Shown piece after piece: positions 26,168 through 33,985 of a stretch of DNA of 64,000 nt. Position numbers and translations under genes: made by a program. The DNA is taken from positions 11,949 to 75,948 of the forward strand of contig CAWDTK010000028.1 in the NCBI GenBank assembly GCA_963805255.1, written 5' to 3'. The notes under the pieces are model-generated. The model did no database searches and was not told where the DNA came from. It worked only from the letters and a program-made list of their open reading frames with translations. Origin of the DNA: Bog-532 sp963805255 (lineage in GTDB: Bacteria > Actinomycetota > Actinomycetes > Streptosporangiales > Streptosporangiaceae). The stretch's first letter is position 1. Every line of letters begins with the position of its first letter.

Positions 26168-29100
26168 GTGACCGCCCAGGGGCTTATCGACACGACCGAG
26201 ATGTACCTCCGCACCGTCTTCGAGCTCGAGGAGGAGGGCATCGTCCCGCTGCGTGCCCGTATCGCCGAGCGGCTGGCTCAGAGCGGGCCGACCGTCAGCC
26301 AGACCGTGGCCAGGATGGAGCGGGACGGGCTGCTGCATGTCGCCGGCGACCGGCAGCTGTCCCTCAGCGACGTGGGCCGGACGCTGGCCACGAGGGTGAT
26401 GCGTAAGCACCGGCTGGCCGAATGCCTCCTGGTGGGCGTCATCCAGCTGCCCTGGGAGGAAGTCCACATCGAAGCGTGCCGATGGGAACACGTGATCTCG
26501 GAGAGCGTGGAGCGCCGCCTGTTCGAACTGCTCGGGTACCCGGTCCGCTGCCCGCACGGGAACGTGATCCCCGGCCTTGATGAACTCGGGATACCCCGCC
26601 AGGCCAGGGAGCAGATCCTGGACGCGGCGGACGAAGGTGACGAGGCGATGACCAAGGCCGCCGCACGGGAGCCGGCGCCCGTGGTCGTGCGGCGGATCAG
26701 TGAACAGATACAGAGCGATCTCGTTCTGATGCTTAAACTCAAGCGCACCGGGATACAACCCGGACATGAGGTAATGCTCGCGGAAAGCGACGATGGTGTG
26801 CGAGTGACGTGTGGCGACAGCCCTGATGGTGCCGGGACGGAACTGCCCCGCGAGGTTGCCGCGCACGTTTTCGTGTCACGGCCGTTACCGGGACCGGGAC
26901 CGGGCACTGGCGGGCGCGGCCGTGTCCGGCGACGGGGCCGTTCCCGGCTGCCCGATCCCGGGCTGTGGAGCGCAGATATGAAAGCGTGGCAGGACACCGC
27001 GGGCGAGTCCTTCCTGACCGCGGAGATGCTGCTTGACCAGGCGGAGATGGCGGTCATCGTCACCGACCGGCGCTGCAACCTGCTGTACCTCAACGCGTAC
27101 ACGGCCAGGCTGCTGGGCGTGCCCGGCGACGCGGCGCGGTTCATCGGGCAATCCGTGCTCAGCATCGGGTTCGGTGCGGGGGACCAGGACAAGGTCACCG
27201 GGCTGACCCGGTCCGTGCTGCACGGGCGGCCGTGGGAGGGGACCTTCGCCAGCACCGATGAAGACGGTTCCAGCCTGCTGGTCCGCGCCTATGCGGTGCC
27301 GCTGCGCCATTCATCCGGCGCCATCGACGGCATAGCCATCTTCGCGCGTGAAGCCGGCCAGGGCACGCTCGCCGAGCGGAACCGGATCGGGTTGCTGGAG
27401 CGCATCGGCGAGCGGCTGGGCGGGTCGCTGGAGCTTGGCGCGACCCTCCGCCATGTCACCGAGATGCTCGTCCCGCAGTTCGCCGACCACTGCTTCATTG
27501 ACCTATTCCAGGGCGACAAGCTGATCCGGCGGGTACAGACCAACGCCGGCGGCTGGGAGCCCCCGCCCGGGGCATGGACTCCCGTCGGGGCGCAGGTCCG
27601 GTACCCGGAGGGCCATTTCTGCCAGCAGGCCATGGCGCGGATGGAGATCGTCGTCGTCGCGGACCTGCGGGAAGAGCCCTACTCGGCGCCCAGCGCGGAC
27701 AGCCTCCGGGCCAGCCACGACGTCGGGATGATCTCGGTGATCGCGCTGCCACTGCACGCCCGGGGCGAGCTGCTCGGGGTCATGAGCCTGGCCCTGTCCG
27801 GGCTCACCGACCGGAAAGGCCGGCGGTACGGCCCCGACGACGGTGACCTGTTCGGCGCGATCGCGAGCCGGATCGCGGTCGCCATCGACAACGCGATGCT
27901 GTTCGAGGCGGAGCGGCAGACGGCCCTGGTGTTCCAGAAGAGCCTGCTGCCCCAGGAACTTCCGGAGCTGGACGGGCTGGAGGTGGCCTGCCGGTACGTG
28001 CCGGCCGAACCGCTGGAGACCCACGGCCAGGGCATCCAGACGCAGGTCGGTGGCGACTGGTACGACGTCATCCCGCTGGCCGCCGGGCGGGTGGGCATCG
28101 TCATCGGCGACGTCGGGGGACGGGGAGCCCGCGCGGCCGCCGTGATGGGACAGCTCCGGGCCGCGCTGCGCGCGTTCGCCCAGGATGAGAAGGCCCCGGC
28201 GGACATCCTCCGCAAGCTGGACGAGTGGTGCCGCTCCATGACTCCCGGCGACGGCACGGGACTGCTGGGCGCCGACCCGCCCACGGTAAGCTGCACATAT
28301 TTCGTCTACGATCCGTGGTCCCGCGAGCTGTCCTTCGCGAACGCCGGCCATGACGCGCCGCTGCTCGTGGCCGACGGCGAGGCCCGGCAGTTGGAGACCG
28401 GTGACAAGGGGGTCCTGCTCGGGGTGCGCGGCAAGGGCATCCGCGGGCTGCCGACGTACAAGGAGGAGACGGTGATCCTCCCGCCGGGGGCGACCCTCGT
28501 CCTCTACACCGACGGCCTGACCGACCGGCGGGCACGCGCGGGCGGTCCCGGTCGCCATACCAGGGAAGAGGCGCTCGGCATGCTGTGCCAGGCGGTCAGC
28601 GCGGCGGCGGCCGGGGGCGCCAGCGCGATCGCCCGCGCCGCGGAGGATTCCGTTCCCGGCGACATCGACGACGACATGGCGATCCTGGTCGCCCGTTCGC
28701 TCCCGGCCGAGCTCGACGCCCGTGAGCGAGTCTTTCCCGCCGAGCCGGTCATGGTGTCCGAGGCGCGCCGGATGGCGCTGGAGAGCTTCCGGGCGTGGGG
28801 GATGGACAGCGCCCAGGCCGAGCTGGCGTGCCTGCTGGTCTCCGAGGTCGTTACCAACGCCGTCCTGCACACGTCAGCCGCGCCCAGCCTGCGCCGGGAG
28901 TTCGGCGACGTGCCGGTGGGCGCCGTGGCGGCATCGACCGTACCGCCGATGCCGTGGGACGTGCCGGTGCCGGTCGTGGACGGCAGCCCGGCCGGCTTCA
29001 CCGCCGCGACGCCGAAGGATTTCGCGATGAGGCTGCGGCGGGGCCGCTCGGCTGTGTGGGTCGAGGTCTTCGATCCGGATATGCGACTGCCCCGGATCCG

Positions 29101-29236
29101 GACGGCTGAGGAGAGCGACGAGGGCGGCCGCGGCCTGTACCTGGTGGAGCAGCTCGCCACCCGGTGGGGATCCAGGCCGACACGCAATGGCAAGGCCGTC
29201 TGGTTTGAGATGCCGATCGACGGCCAGTCGTCCTGA
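26168..29236 (+). CDS. IdeR/DtxR-PAS-GAF-PP2C(SpoIIE)-HATPase fusion protein
   Basis: A 1022-residue single frame. Residues 1-238 are a complete IdeR-type iron regulator: LIDTTEMYLRTVFELEEEGI, PTVSQTVARMERDGLL, HRLAE, CRWEHVISE (the Cys, Glu and His metal ligands are all kept), and a C-terminal SH3-like domain. A basic Gly/Arg linker follows. Then comes a PAS domain (about 280-375), a GAF domain (about 420-575), a PP2C/SpoIIE phosphatase (about 600-845; metal motifs GGDWYDV, GDVGGRG, YTDGLTD, DDDMA) and a HATPase_c kinase-like domain (about 855-1017; SEVVTNAVLH, GGRGLYLVEQLA). The second half alone is a typical actinobacterial regulator of anti-sigma systems. An internal ATG at 26978 with GGAG upstream could also start it separately. 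The GTG at 26168 follows GCAGGAGGA. It lies about 100 bases after pdxH. Confidence 0.83.
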   Translation: MTAQGLIDTTEMYLRTVFELEEEGIVPLRARIAERLAQSGPTVSQTVARMERDGLLHVAGDRQLSLSDVGRTLATRVMRKHRLAECLLVGVIQLPWEEVHIEACRWEHVISESVERRLFELLGYPVRCPHGNVIPGLDELGIPRQAREQILDAADEGDEAMTKAAAREPAPVVVRRISEQIQSDLVLMLKLKRTGIQPGHEVMLAESDDGVRVTCGDSPDGAGTELPREVAAHVFVSRPLPGPGPGTGGRGRVRRRGRSRLPDPGLWSADMKAWQDTAGESFLTAEMLLDQAEMAVIVTDRRCNLLYLNAYTARLLGVPGDAARFIGQSVLSIGFGAGDQDKVTGLTRSVLHGRPWEGTFASTDEDGSSLLVRAYAVPLRHSSGAIDGIAIFAREAGQGTLAERNRIGLLERIGERLGGSLELGATLRHVTEMLVPQFADHCFIDLFQGDKLIRRVQTNAGGWEPPPGAWTPVGAQVRYPEGHFCQQAMARMEIVVVADLREEPYSAPSADSLRASHDVGMISVIALPLHARGELLGVMSLALSGLTDRKGRRYGPDDGDLFGAIASRIAVAIDNAMLFEAERQTALVFQKSLLPQELPELDGLEVACRYVPAEPLETHGQGIQTQVGGDWYDVIPLAAGRVGIVIGDVGGRGARAAAVMGQLRAALRAFAQDEKAPADILRKLDEWCRSMTPGDGTGLLGADPPTVSCTYFVYDPWSRELSFANAGHDAPLLVADGEARQLETGDKGVLLGVRGKGIRGLPTYKEETVILPPGATLVLYTDGLTDRRARAGGPGRHTREEALGMLCQAVSAAAAGGASAIARAAEDSVPGDIDDDMAILVARSLPAELDARERVFPAEPVMVSEARRMALESFRAWGMDSAQAELACLLVSEVVTNAVLHTSAAPSLRREFGDVPVGAVAASTVPPMPWDVPVPVVDGSPAGFTAATPKDFAMRLRRGRSAVWVEVFDPDMRLPRIRTAEESDEGGRGLYLVEQLATRWGSRPTRNGKAVWFEMPIDGQSS

Positions 29237-29442
29237 CCGGGGACACGGTCCCGGTCAGGTTCGCAGAGTATTGACACGCTGTGCTGATCTCTGGCCGGGT
29301 GATGATGTCTGTGTTCCGCGGTGGCCCGGGACCGGACCGCACGCGTCCGGCACCACAGGCCAGCCTGGACGATCGATCCAGGTCCGCGACCGCAGAAGGC
29401 ATCGTGGTCGTGGCAAAGATCAGCGCCGCGGGTTAGAGATCT
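29237..29442. other. Short region after the fusion gene
   Basis: Two hundred bases with no supported gene. It separates the plus-strand fusion gene from the tandem repeat array that belongs to the minus-strand small membrane protein. Confidence 0.4.
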
Positions 29443-29568
29443 GCGGCTTGTCAGTGGCCCTGGGCGGCTTGTCAGTGGCCCTGGGCGGCTTGTCAGTGGC
29501 CCTGGGCGGCTTGTCAGTGGCCCTGGGCGGCTTGTCAGTGGCCCTGGGCGGCTTGTCAGTGGCCCTGG
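29443..29568. repeat. Six perfect 21-bp tandem repeats
   Basis: Six identical 21-base units (period set by TCAGTGGCCCTG at 29451, 29472, 29493, 29514, 29535 and 29556). Read on the minus strand each unit contains CAGGGCCACTGACAAGCC, that is Gln-Gly-His-stop. The first unit on that strand provides the last codons and the stop of the 55-residue membrane protein. The other five follow downstream in the same frame. There are no spacers, so this is a tandem array, not a CRISPR. Confidence 0.95.
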
Positions 29569-29723
29569 CTGGAAGCGTACAGCAGCGCTACCACGACGAC
29601 GAAGACGGCGATGACGCCCGTCCAGGTCTTGGAGGAGATGCCCAGGCCCGCGCGCTTGCGGATCTTGGTCCAGAAATAGGCGACGAGAATTGCCAGGAAG
29701 AACAGCAAGATGACGCCGGTCAC
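29556..29723 (-). CDS. 55-residue two-helix membrane protein
   Basis: A small gene read from a GTG at 29723 with a very strong ribosome-binding site (GGAGGAGG) seven bases upstream. It encodes VTGVILLFFLAILVAYFWTK, a basic loop IRKRAGLGISSKTW, then TGVIAVFVVVVALLYA and a C-terminal SSQGH. That is two membrane helices joined by a short positively charged loop. The stop codon and last three residues lie in the first unit of a 21-base tandem array. Because 21 is a multiple of three, any read-through would add QAAQGH and meet another stop. Position between the iron-regulator fusion and argS suggests no function. Confidence 0.78.
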   Translation of the reverse strand: MTGVILLFFLAILVAYFWTKIRKRAGLGISSKTWTGVIAVFVVVVALLYASSQGH

Positions 29724-29941
29724 GCTCGCCTCCTCCGCGCGGTTACCTGCTCCGCCACCAGACTACGTCACCGGACCGGGGCTGGCTACGCCTGCGTAGG
29801 TTTGCGGGCGGTGGCCGGGGATCGTGCGTCACATTCCTCTGCTGGCGTTTTGCGAGCGCCGCGGATAGCGATCGGGCCGATGCGAGATGACCAGGTGCGT
29901 AATGAATACGTCCGGGAATTCAGAACATTGCGAAAAGCGAT
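29724..29941. other. Intergenic region between small membrane gene and argS terminator
   Basis: About 220 bases on the promoter side of the small membrane protein gene. I see no further gene, and no promoter that I can name with confidence. Confidence 0.4.
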
Positions 29942-29968
29942 TCCCGGCGGCCGGGGTGGCCGCCGGGA
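29942..29968 (-). terminator. Hairpin terminator after argS
   Basis: An 11-base-pair perfect stem (TCCCGGCGGCC at 29942-29952 with 29958-29968) and a five-base loop, starting seven bases beyond the argS stop on the minus strand. Confidence 0.8.
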
Positions 29969-29975
29969 GCGCTCG

Positions 29976-31715
29976 CTACATCCGCTCCGGGACCGGAACG
30001 CCGAGCAGGTCCAGCCCGGCCACCAGAACCCGCAGGGTTAGCGCGCACAGTGCCAGCCGGGAGGCCCGGACCGGCTCGTCCGTGGCCTTCAGCACCGGGC
30101 ACAGTTCGTAGAACACCGTGAACAGGCTGGCCAGCTCGAAAAGGTAGGTGCAGAGGCGGTGCGGCTGCGCGGCGTCGGCCGCGGACCAGACTGCGGTGCT
30201 GAAACCGAGCAGCTTCACGGCCAGCGCCCGCTCCGCCTCTTCCGCGATGACGACCGGGGCCGTGGCCGATTCCGGCGCGAGCCCGGCCCGGCGGAAGATC
30301 GACCGGATCCGGGCCGTGGCGTACTGCAGGTACGGCCCGGTGTTCCCTTTGAACGAGATCATCCGGTCCCAGTCGAAGACGTACTCGCTGTCGCGGGCCG
30401 TCGACAGGTCGGCGTACTTCACCGCGCCGATGCCGACCGCCTCGGCGATAGACGCCAGCGTCGCCTCGTCGAACTGTGAGCTGGCCTCAAGCTCGTCCAG
30501 GATGCCGCGGGCCCGGTCTACGCCCTCCTGGAGCAGCGCGCTCAGCCTGATGGAGTCGCCACTGCGGGTCCGCAGGATCTTGCCGTCCGTGCCGAGCACA
30601 TTGCCAATCTGCGCGTGCTCGAAGCTGGCCACCGCCGGGATCCACCCCGCCTGCCGTGCCACCGCGAAGACCATCCGGAAATGCAGCGCCTGAGCCGAGC
30701 CGACCACATAGATGGCCCGGTCACAGCCGAGATCGTCGACCCGGTAGCGAACCGTGGCCAGGTCGGTCGTGGAGTAGTTGTACCCGCCGTCGCTCTTGCG
30801 GATGATGACGGGCAGCGGGCTGCCGTCGCGGCCGGTGAAGCCCGGCGGGAAGGCGCACAGCGCGCCTTCGCTGGGCACCGCGATGCCGGCCGCCTCCAGG
30901 TCGGCCACCACGCCCGGGAGCATGGCGTTGTAGAAGCTCTCGCCCCGGATGTCGTCGTCGGTCAGCGAGACGCGGAGCCGGCTGTACATCCGGTGCAGGT
31001 AGTCCATGGACAGGCCGACCAGCTCCAGCCAGAGCCGGAGGGTGCCCGGATCGCCGCCCTGCAGCAGGACAACCCGCTGCCGGGACCGTTCGGCGAAGAC
31101 AGGATCGGACTCGAAGGCGGCCCGCGCCGCCTGGTAGAAGGAATTGGGGTCGGTCCGCAGCGTCCCGGCCTCGGGGGAATCCTCGCCCACGTCGAGCAGG
31201 TGCTCGATCAGCATGCCAAACGGCGTGCCCCAGTCCCCGACGTGGTTGTCCCTGATCACGTGGTGGCCGGCAAAGTCCAGGATGCGCGCGATGGCATCAC
31301 CCACGATCGTCGTCCGCAGGTGGCCGACGTGCATTTCCTTCGCGATGTTGGGCGAGGAGTATTCGACCACGACGGTCTGCGGATCCGCCGCCTGGCCGGT
31401 GCCGAGCCGCTCATCGGCCAGCATCTGGCCGGCCTGCCCGGCGATCCAGTCATTGCGCAGCGTCAGGTTGATGAAGCCCGCGCCGCTCACCTCTGGCTCC
31501 AGGCAGATATCAGTGATCTGCAGGGAACGGGCCAGCTCGGCGGCGACCTCCTGGCGGGGACGGCGCAGGCCGGCCAGCGACAGGGCGACATTGGACTGAA
31601 AATCGGCATGCTGCGACGGCCGGATCAGCGGGTCGGTGCCGGAAAAGGCCGCACCGAACGCCGCGGCGAGGCCGTCCTGCACCCGCCGTTCGAGCAGTTC
31701 CTGCGGATTGGCCAT
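29976..31715 (-). CDS. argS: Arginyl-tRNA synthetase
   Basis: A 579-residue class I synthetase that charges tRNA-Arg. The HIGH signature reads HVGH in SSPNIAKEMHVGHLRTTIVG. The KMSKS signature is replaced by GKILRTRSGDSIRL, as in many ArgS enzymes. An N-terminal additional domain (residues 1-100) and the C-terminal anticodon domain ending in VPVPERM are complete. The ATG start at 31715 is preceded by a short gap from plsX, which may share the transcript. A terminator follows. Confidence 0.96.
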   Translation of the reverse strand: MANPQELLERRVQDGLAAAFGAAFSGTDPLIRPSQHADFQSNVALSLAGLRRPRQEVAAELARSLQITDICLEPEVSGAGFINLTLRNDWIAGQAGQMLADERLGTGQAADPQTVVVEYSSPNIAKEMHVGHLRTTIVGDAIARILDFAGHHVIRDNHVGDWGTPFGMLIEHLLDVGEDSPEAGTLRTDPNSFYQAARAAFESDPVFAERSRQRVVLLQGGDPGTLRLWLELVGLSMDYLHRMYSRLRVSLTDDDIRGESFYNAMLPGVVADLEAAGIAVPSEGALCAFPPGFTGRDGSPLPVIIRKSDGGYNYSTTDLATVRYRVDDLGCDRAIYVVGSAQALHFRMVFAVARQAGWIPAVASFEHAQIGNVLGTDGKILRTRSGDSIRLSALLQEGVDRARGILDELEASSQFDEATLASIAEAVGIGAVKYADLSTARDSEYVFDWDRMISFKGNTGPYLQYATARIRSIFRRAGLAPESATAPVVIAEEAERALAVKLLGFSTAVWSAADAAQPHRLCTYLFELASLFTVFYELCPVLKATDEPVRASRLALCALTLRVLVAGLDLLGVPVPERM

Positions 31716-31781
31716 GCGTCAAGCTTATCGGCGGTCCCCACCGGAAGCCCCGGGTTAACCGCCCGGACGGCGGCGCGCGGA

Positions 31782-32903
31782 TTACCCGGCCGGGCGGCGC
31801 CGGAAGTGGCCGGTCCGGCCCGGTCCCAGCCGTTCCCTGATCTTGTCTACGATCTGGCCGCGCGCCAGGTCATGGGCGAGAACGCACGCCGATTTCACGC
31901 CCCGGGCCGTGCTCGCGCCGTGCGCGATGACGACCGTCCCGCCCAGCCCGAGCAGCGCCGCGCCGCCGTAGGTCTCCGCGTCGAGCCGTTCGGCCAGGTC
32001 CCGGAACGCGCGGCGCTGCAGCACCGCGCCGAGACGGGCCGCCCGGCTGGCGGTGACGGCGTCCCGGAGCTGCGCCGCCGCGAACCGGACCGACCCCTCC
32101 AGGGTCTTCAGGGCCACGTTCCCGGTGAACCCGTCGGTGACGATCACATCGACCTTGCCGGCCATCAGGTCGCCGCCTTCGATGTTCCCGGCGAAGATCA
32201 GCGGGGAGGCCCCGTGCGCCGGGTCTGCGGCGAGCAGCTCGTGCGCGTCCCTGGTCAGTTTGTTGCCCTTGGCCGGCTCGGCCCCGATGGTGAGCAGCCC
32301 GACCCGGGGGGCCTGGATACCGAGGGTGACCTGGGCGTAGGCCACACCGAGCTGGGCGAACTGGACCAGCATCTCCGGTTTGGGGTCGGCGGTCGCGCCC
32401 ACGTCGATGAGCACCGTAGGGCGGGGCAGGGTGGGCAGCACGGCGGCCAGTGCCGGGCGCACGCCGCCCGTGAGGGGCCGCAGCCGCAGCCGGGCCGTGG
32501 TCACGATCCCGCCGGTCGACCCGGCCGACACCACCGCTGCCGCCTGGCCGCGGCGGACCAGCTGGCACGCGATCGCGATGCTGGACCGGGGGCGGCGGCG
32601 GATGGCCAGGGCTCCCTCGTCCATGCCGAGAACGTCCTCCGCCGGGACGATCGCGATCTCGTCCGGGGCGGCGCCGAGGGAGGCGAGCTCGGCCGCCACC
32701 GGCTGCGGCTGGCCGGTCAGGATGACCTGGATCCCGCGCTCACGCTGAGCGGCGAGCGCCCCGGCCACGATCTCGGCGGGGGCGTTGTCGCCGCCCATGG
32801 CGTCCACCGCCACGACATGGCCGGCACCGGCAGGCCCAGCGGGCCGGGAGGGCCGGGAGGGCCGGGAAGGCCCGGCGAGGGCGAAGCCGGAGTCCGGGGC
32901 CAC
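31782..32903 (-). CDS. plsX: Phosphate acyltransferase PlsX
   Basis: A 373-residue enzyme that makes acyl-phosphate from acyl-ACP for phospholipid synthesis. VAVDAMGGDNAPAEIVAGAL, VVSAGSTGGIVTTARL, KPEMLVQFAQLG, and DGFTGNVALKTLEG are family hallmarks. The first about 30 residues are a low-complexity Ser-Arg-Pro repeat, so the true start may be later; no better codon is obvious. Its usual upstream partner rpmF is absent. argS follows 66 bases downstream on the same strand. Confidence 0.92.
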   Translation of the reverse strand: MAPDSGFALAGPSRPSRPSRPAGPAGAGHVVAVDAMGGDNAPAEIVAGALAAQRERGIQVILTGQPQPVAAELASLGAAPDEIAIVPAEDVLGMDEGALAIRRRPRSSIAIACQLVRRGQAAAVVSAGSTGGIVTTARLRLRPLTGGVRPALAAVLPTLPRPTVLIDVGATADPKPEMLVQFAQLGVAYAQVTLGIQAPRVGLLTIGAEPAKGNKLTRDAHELLAADPAHGASPLIFAGNIEGGDLMAGKVDVIVTDGFTGNVALKTLEGSVRFAAAQLRDAVTASRAARLGAVLQRRAFRDLAERLDAETYGGAALLGLGGTVVIAHGASTARGVKSACVLAHDLARGQIVDKIRERLGPGRTGHFRRRPAG

Positions 32904-33267
32904 GGGAAGCCCGGCCGGGACTCAGCGGGCCGCCGCGCGGGCGGCCGGGCCGGGTGCCCCGGGGCCGGATCCCACGGCGGGACGGCGGATGACGCAGGCC
33001 ACGGCACCTCTCCATTCCCGCGTGTCTGCAGCTGCCGGCGACGGCGCGTGGTTATCATGCTCTGCGGCACCTGACCCTACCGGCTGCGTTATCGCTGATG
33101 CAGGGCGTTACGCGGACACGGGACACACCGGTGGGCGGGCCGGCCCACGCTCCGGCTGCTCGGGCGGGTGCAGGCGGCCGCCGCAGCGTCGCCCTGATGG
33201 CGCACTTCTCCCATCCACGCGGGCTGGAGCCCCGCTCGTTGCCGAGGCGGTGCGCCCCCCGGGCCAG
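32904..33267. other. Gap between sigma factor gene and plsX
   Basis: A 364-base stretch downstream of the sigma-factor gene, where SigR-type operons normally carry the zinc anti-sigma gene rsrA. I looked in all minus-strand frames and found no HxxxCxxC anti-sigma signature, only low-complexity Arg/Pro/Gly frames. The plsX promoter is probably here. Confidence 0.55.
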
Positions 33268-33840
33268 CTAGGTACCGGCGGGGGACACGGGGAAGCCGTG
33301 CTCGGTGACCTGCTCGCGGATCCTGCGGCGGCCGCGGTGCAGCCGGGACATGACGGTGCCGATCGGCGTGCCCATCATCTCCGCGATCTCCCGGTACGGA
33401 TAGCCCTCGATGTCGGCGAGGTACACCGCCGTCCGGAACTCGCCGGGCAGTTCGCGCAGCGCCCGCAGCAGGTCGGAGTCGGTGATCCGGTCCAGTGCCT
33501 CGGCCTCCGCCGACGGTGACGGCGGGGCGAGCCGGTCGGCGGACATCTGCCAGTCCGCCAGGTCCCCGCCCAGCGCCTGCTGTGGCTCGCGCTTCCGCTT
33601 GCGGTAGACGTTGATGAACGTGGTGGTCAGGATGCGGTTCAGCCACGCCCGGAGGTTGGTGCCCGTCTGGAACTGGTGGAAGGCCGCGTACGCCTTGACC
33701 GACGTCTCCTGCACGAGGTCCTCGGCGTCGGTCGGGTTGCGGGTCATCCGCAGTGCGGCGGGATACAGCTGGCCGAGCTGAGGCACGACGTCACGCTCGA
33801 ACCGGGCACGGCTGTCGGCGGCCTCATCACTGGCGCTCAT
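33268..33840 (-). CDS. SigR/SigH-like ECF sigma factor
   Basis: A 190-residue group IV sigma factor. Region 2 reads LYPAALRMTRNPTDAEDLVQ ETSVKAYAAFHQF, and region 4 reads GYPYREIAEMMGTPIGTVMS RLHRGRRRI. It is closest to the SigR/SigH thiol-stress class, which recognises GGAAT/GTT promoters. The ATG at 33840 follows GGAGAG. The frame stays open upstream for at least 26 more codons to a TTG at 33918, so an N-terminally extended form as known for SigR in Streptomyces is conceivable. No anti-sigma gene is adjacent. A CRP-type palindrome lies upstream. Confidence 0.85.
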   Translation of the reverse strand: MSASDEAADSRARFERDVVPQLGQLYPAALRMTRNPTDAEDLVQETSVKAYAAFHQFQTGTNLRAWLNRILTTTFINVYRKRKREPQQALGGDLADWQMSADRLAPPSPSAEAEALDRITDSDLLRALRELPGEFRTAVYLADIEGYPYREIAEMMGTPIGTVMSRLHRGRRRIREQVTEHGFPVSPAGT

Positions 33841-33908
33841 TGGTTCTCTCCGGGCTCGATCATTGCTACTAAGTAGTAGACGTTTGAGAAGGCCGGATAG
33901 CTCGGCGA

Positions 33909-33924
33909 TGTGATGCAAATCACA
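33909..33924. promoter_or_regulatory. CRP/FNR-type operator upstream of sigma factor gene
   Basis: TGTGATGCAAATCACA matches the consensus TGTGA-N6-TCACA at every defined position. It is centred about 76 bases upstream of the sigma-factor ATG (33840), a suitable place for activation or repression of that gene. In actinomycetes this consensus is used by Crp (Rv3676-type) cAMP-responsive regulators. Confidence 0.65.
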
Positions 33925-33985
33925 AGCGTCTACGATCTTGCGCTTACGTTACATCGCGATACCTGTGAGCAGGCTGAACGGCCCC

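Noticed and set aside
29443..29568. CRISPR array
   Set aside because: The units are directly adjacent with no spacers and no cas genes are present.
29321..29614. A repetitive peptide (RLVSGPG units) encoded on the plus strand through the 21-bp repeats
   Set aside because: The repeats belong to the 3' side of the minus-strand membrane protein; the plus-strand frame has no start signal or conserved context.
33089..33267. A short Cys- and His-containing frame where rsrA would be expected
   Set aside because: It reads HRCVPC rather than HxxxCxxC, is too short, and shows no other similarity to zinc anti-sigma proteins.
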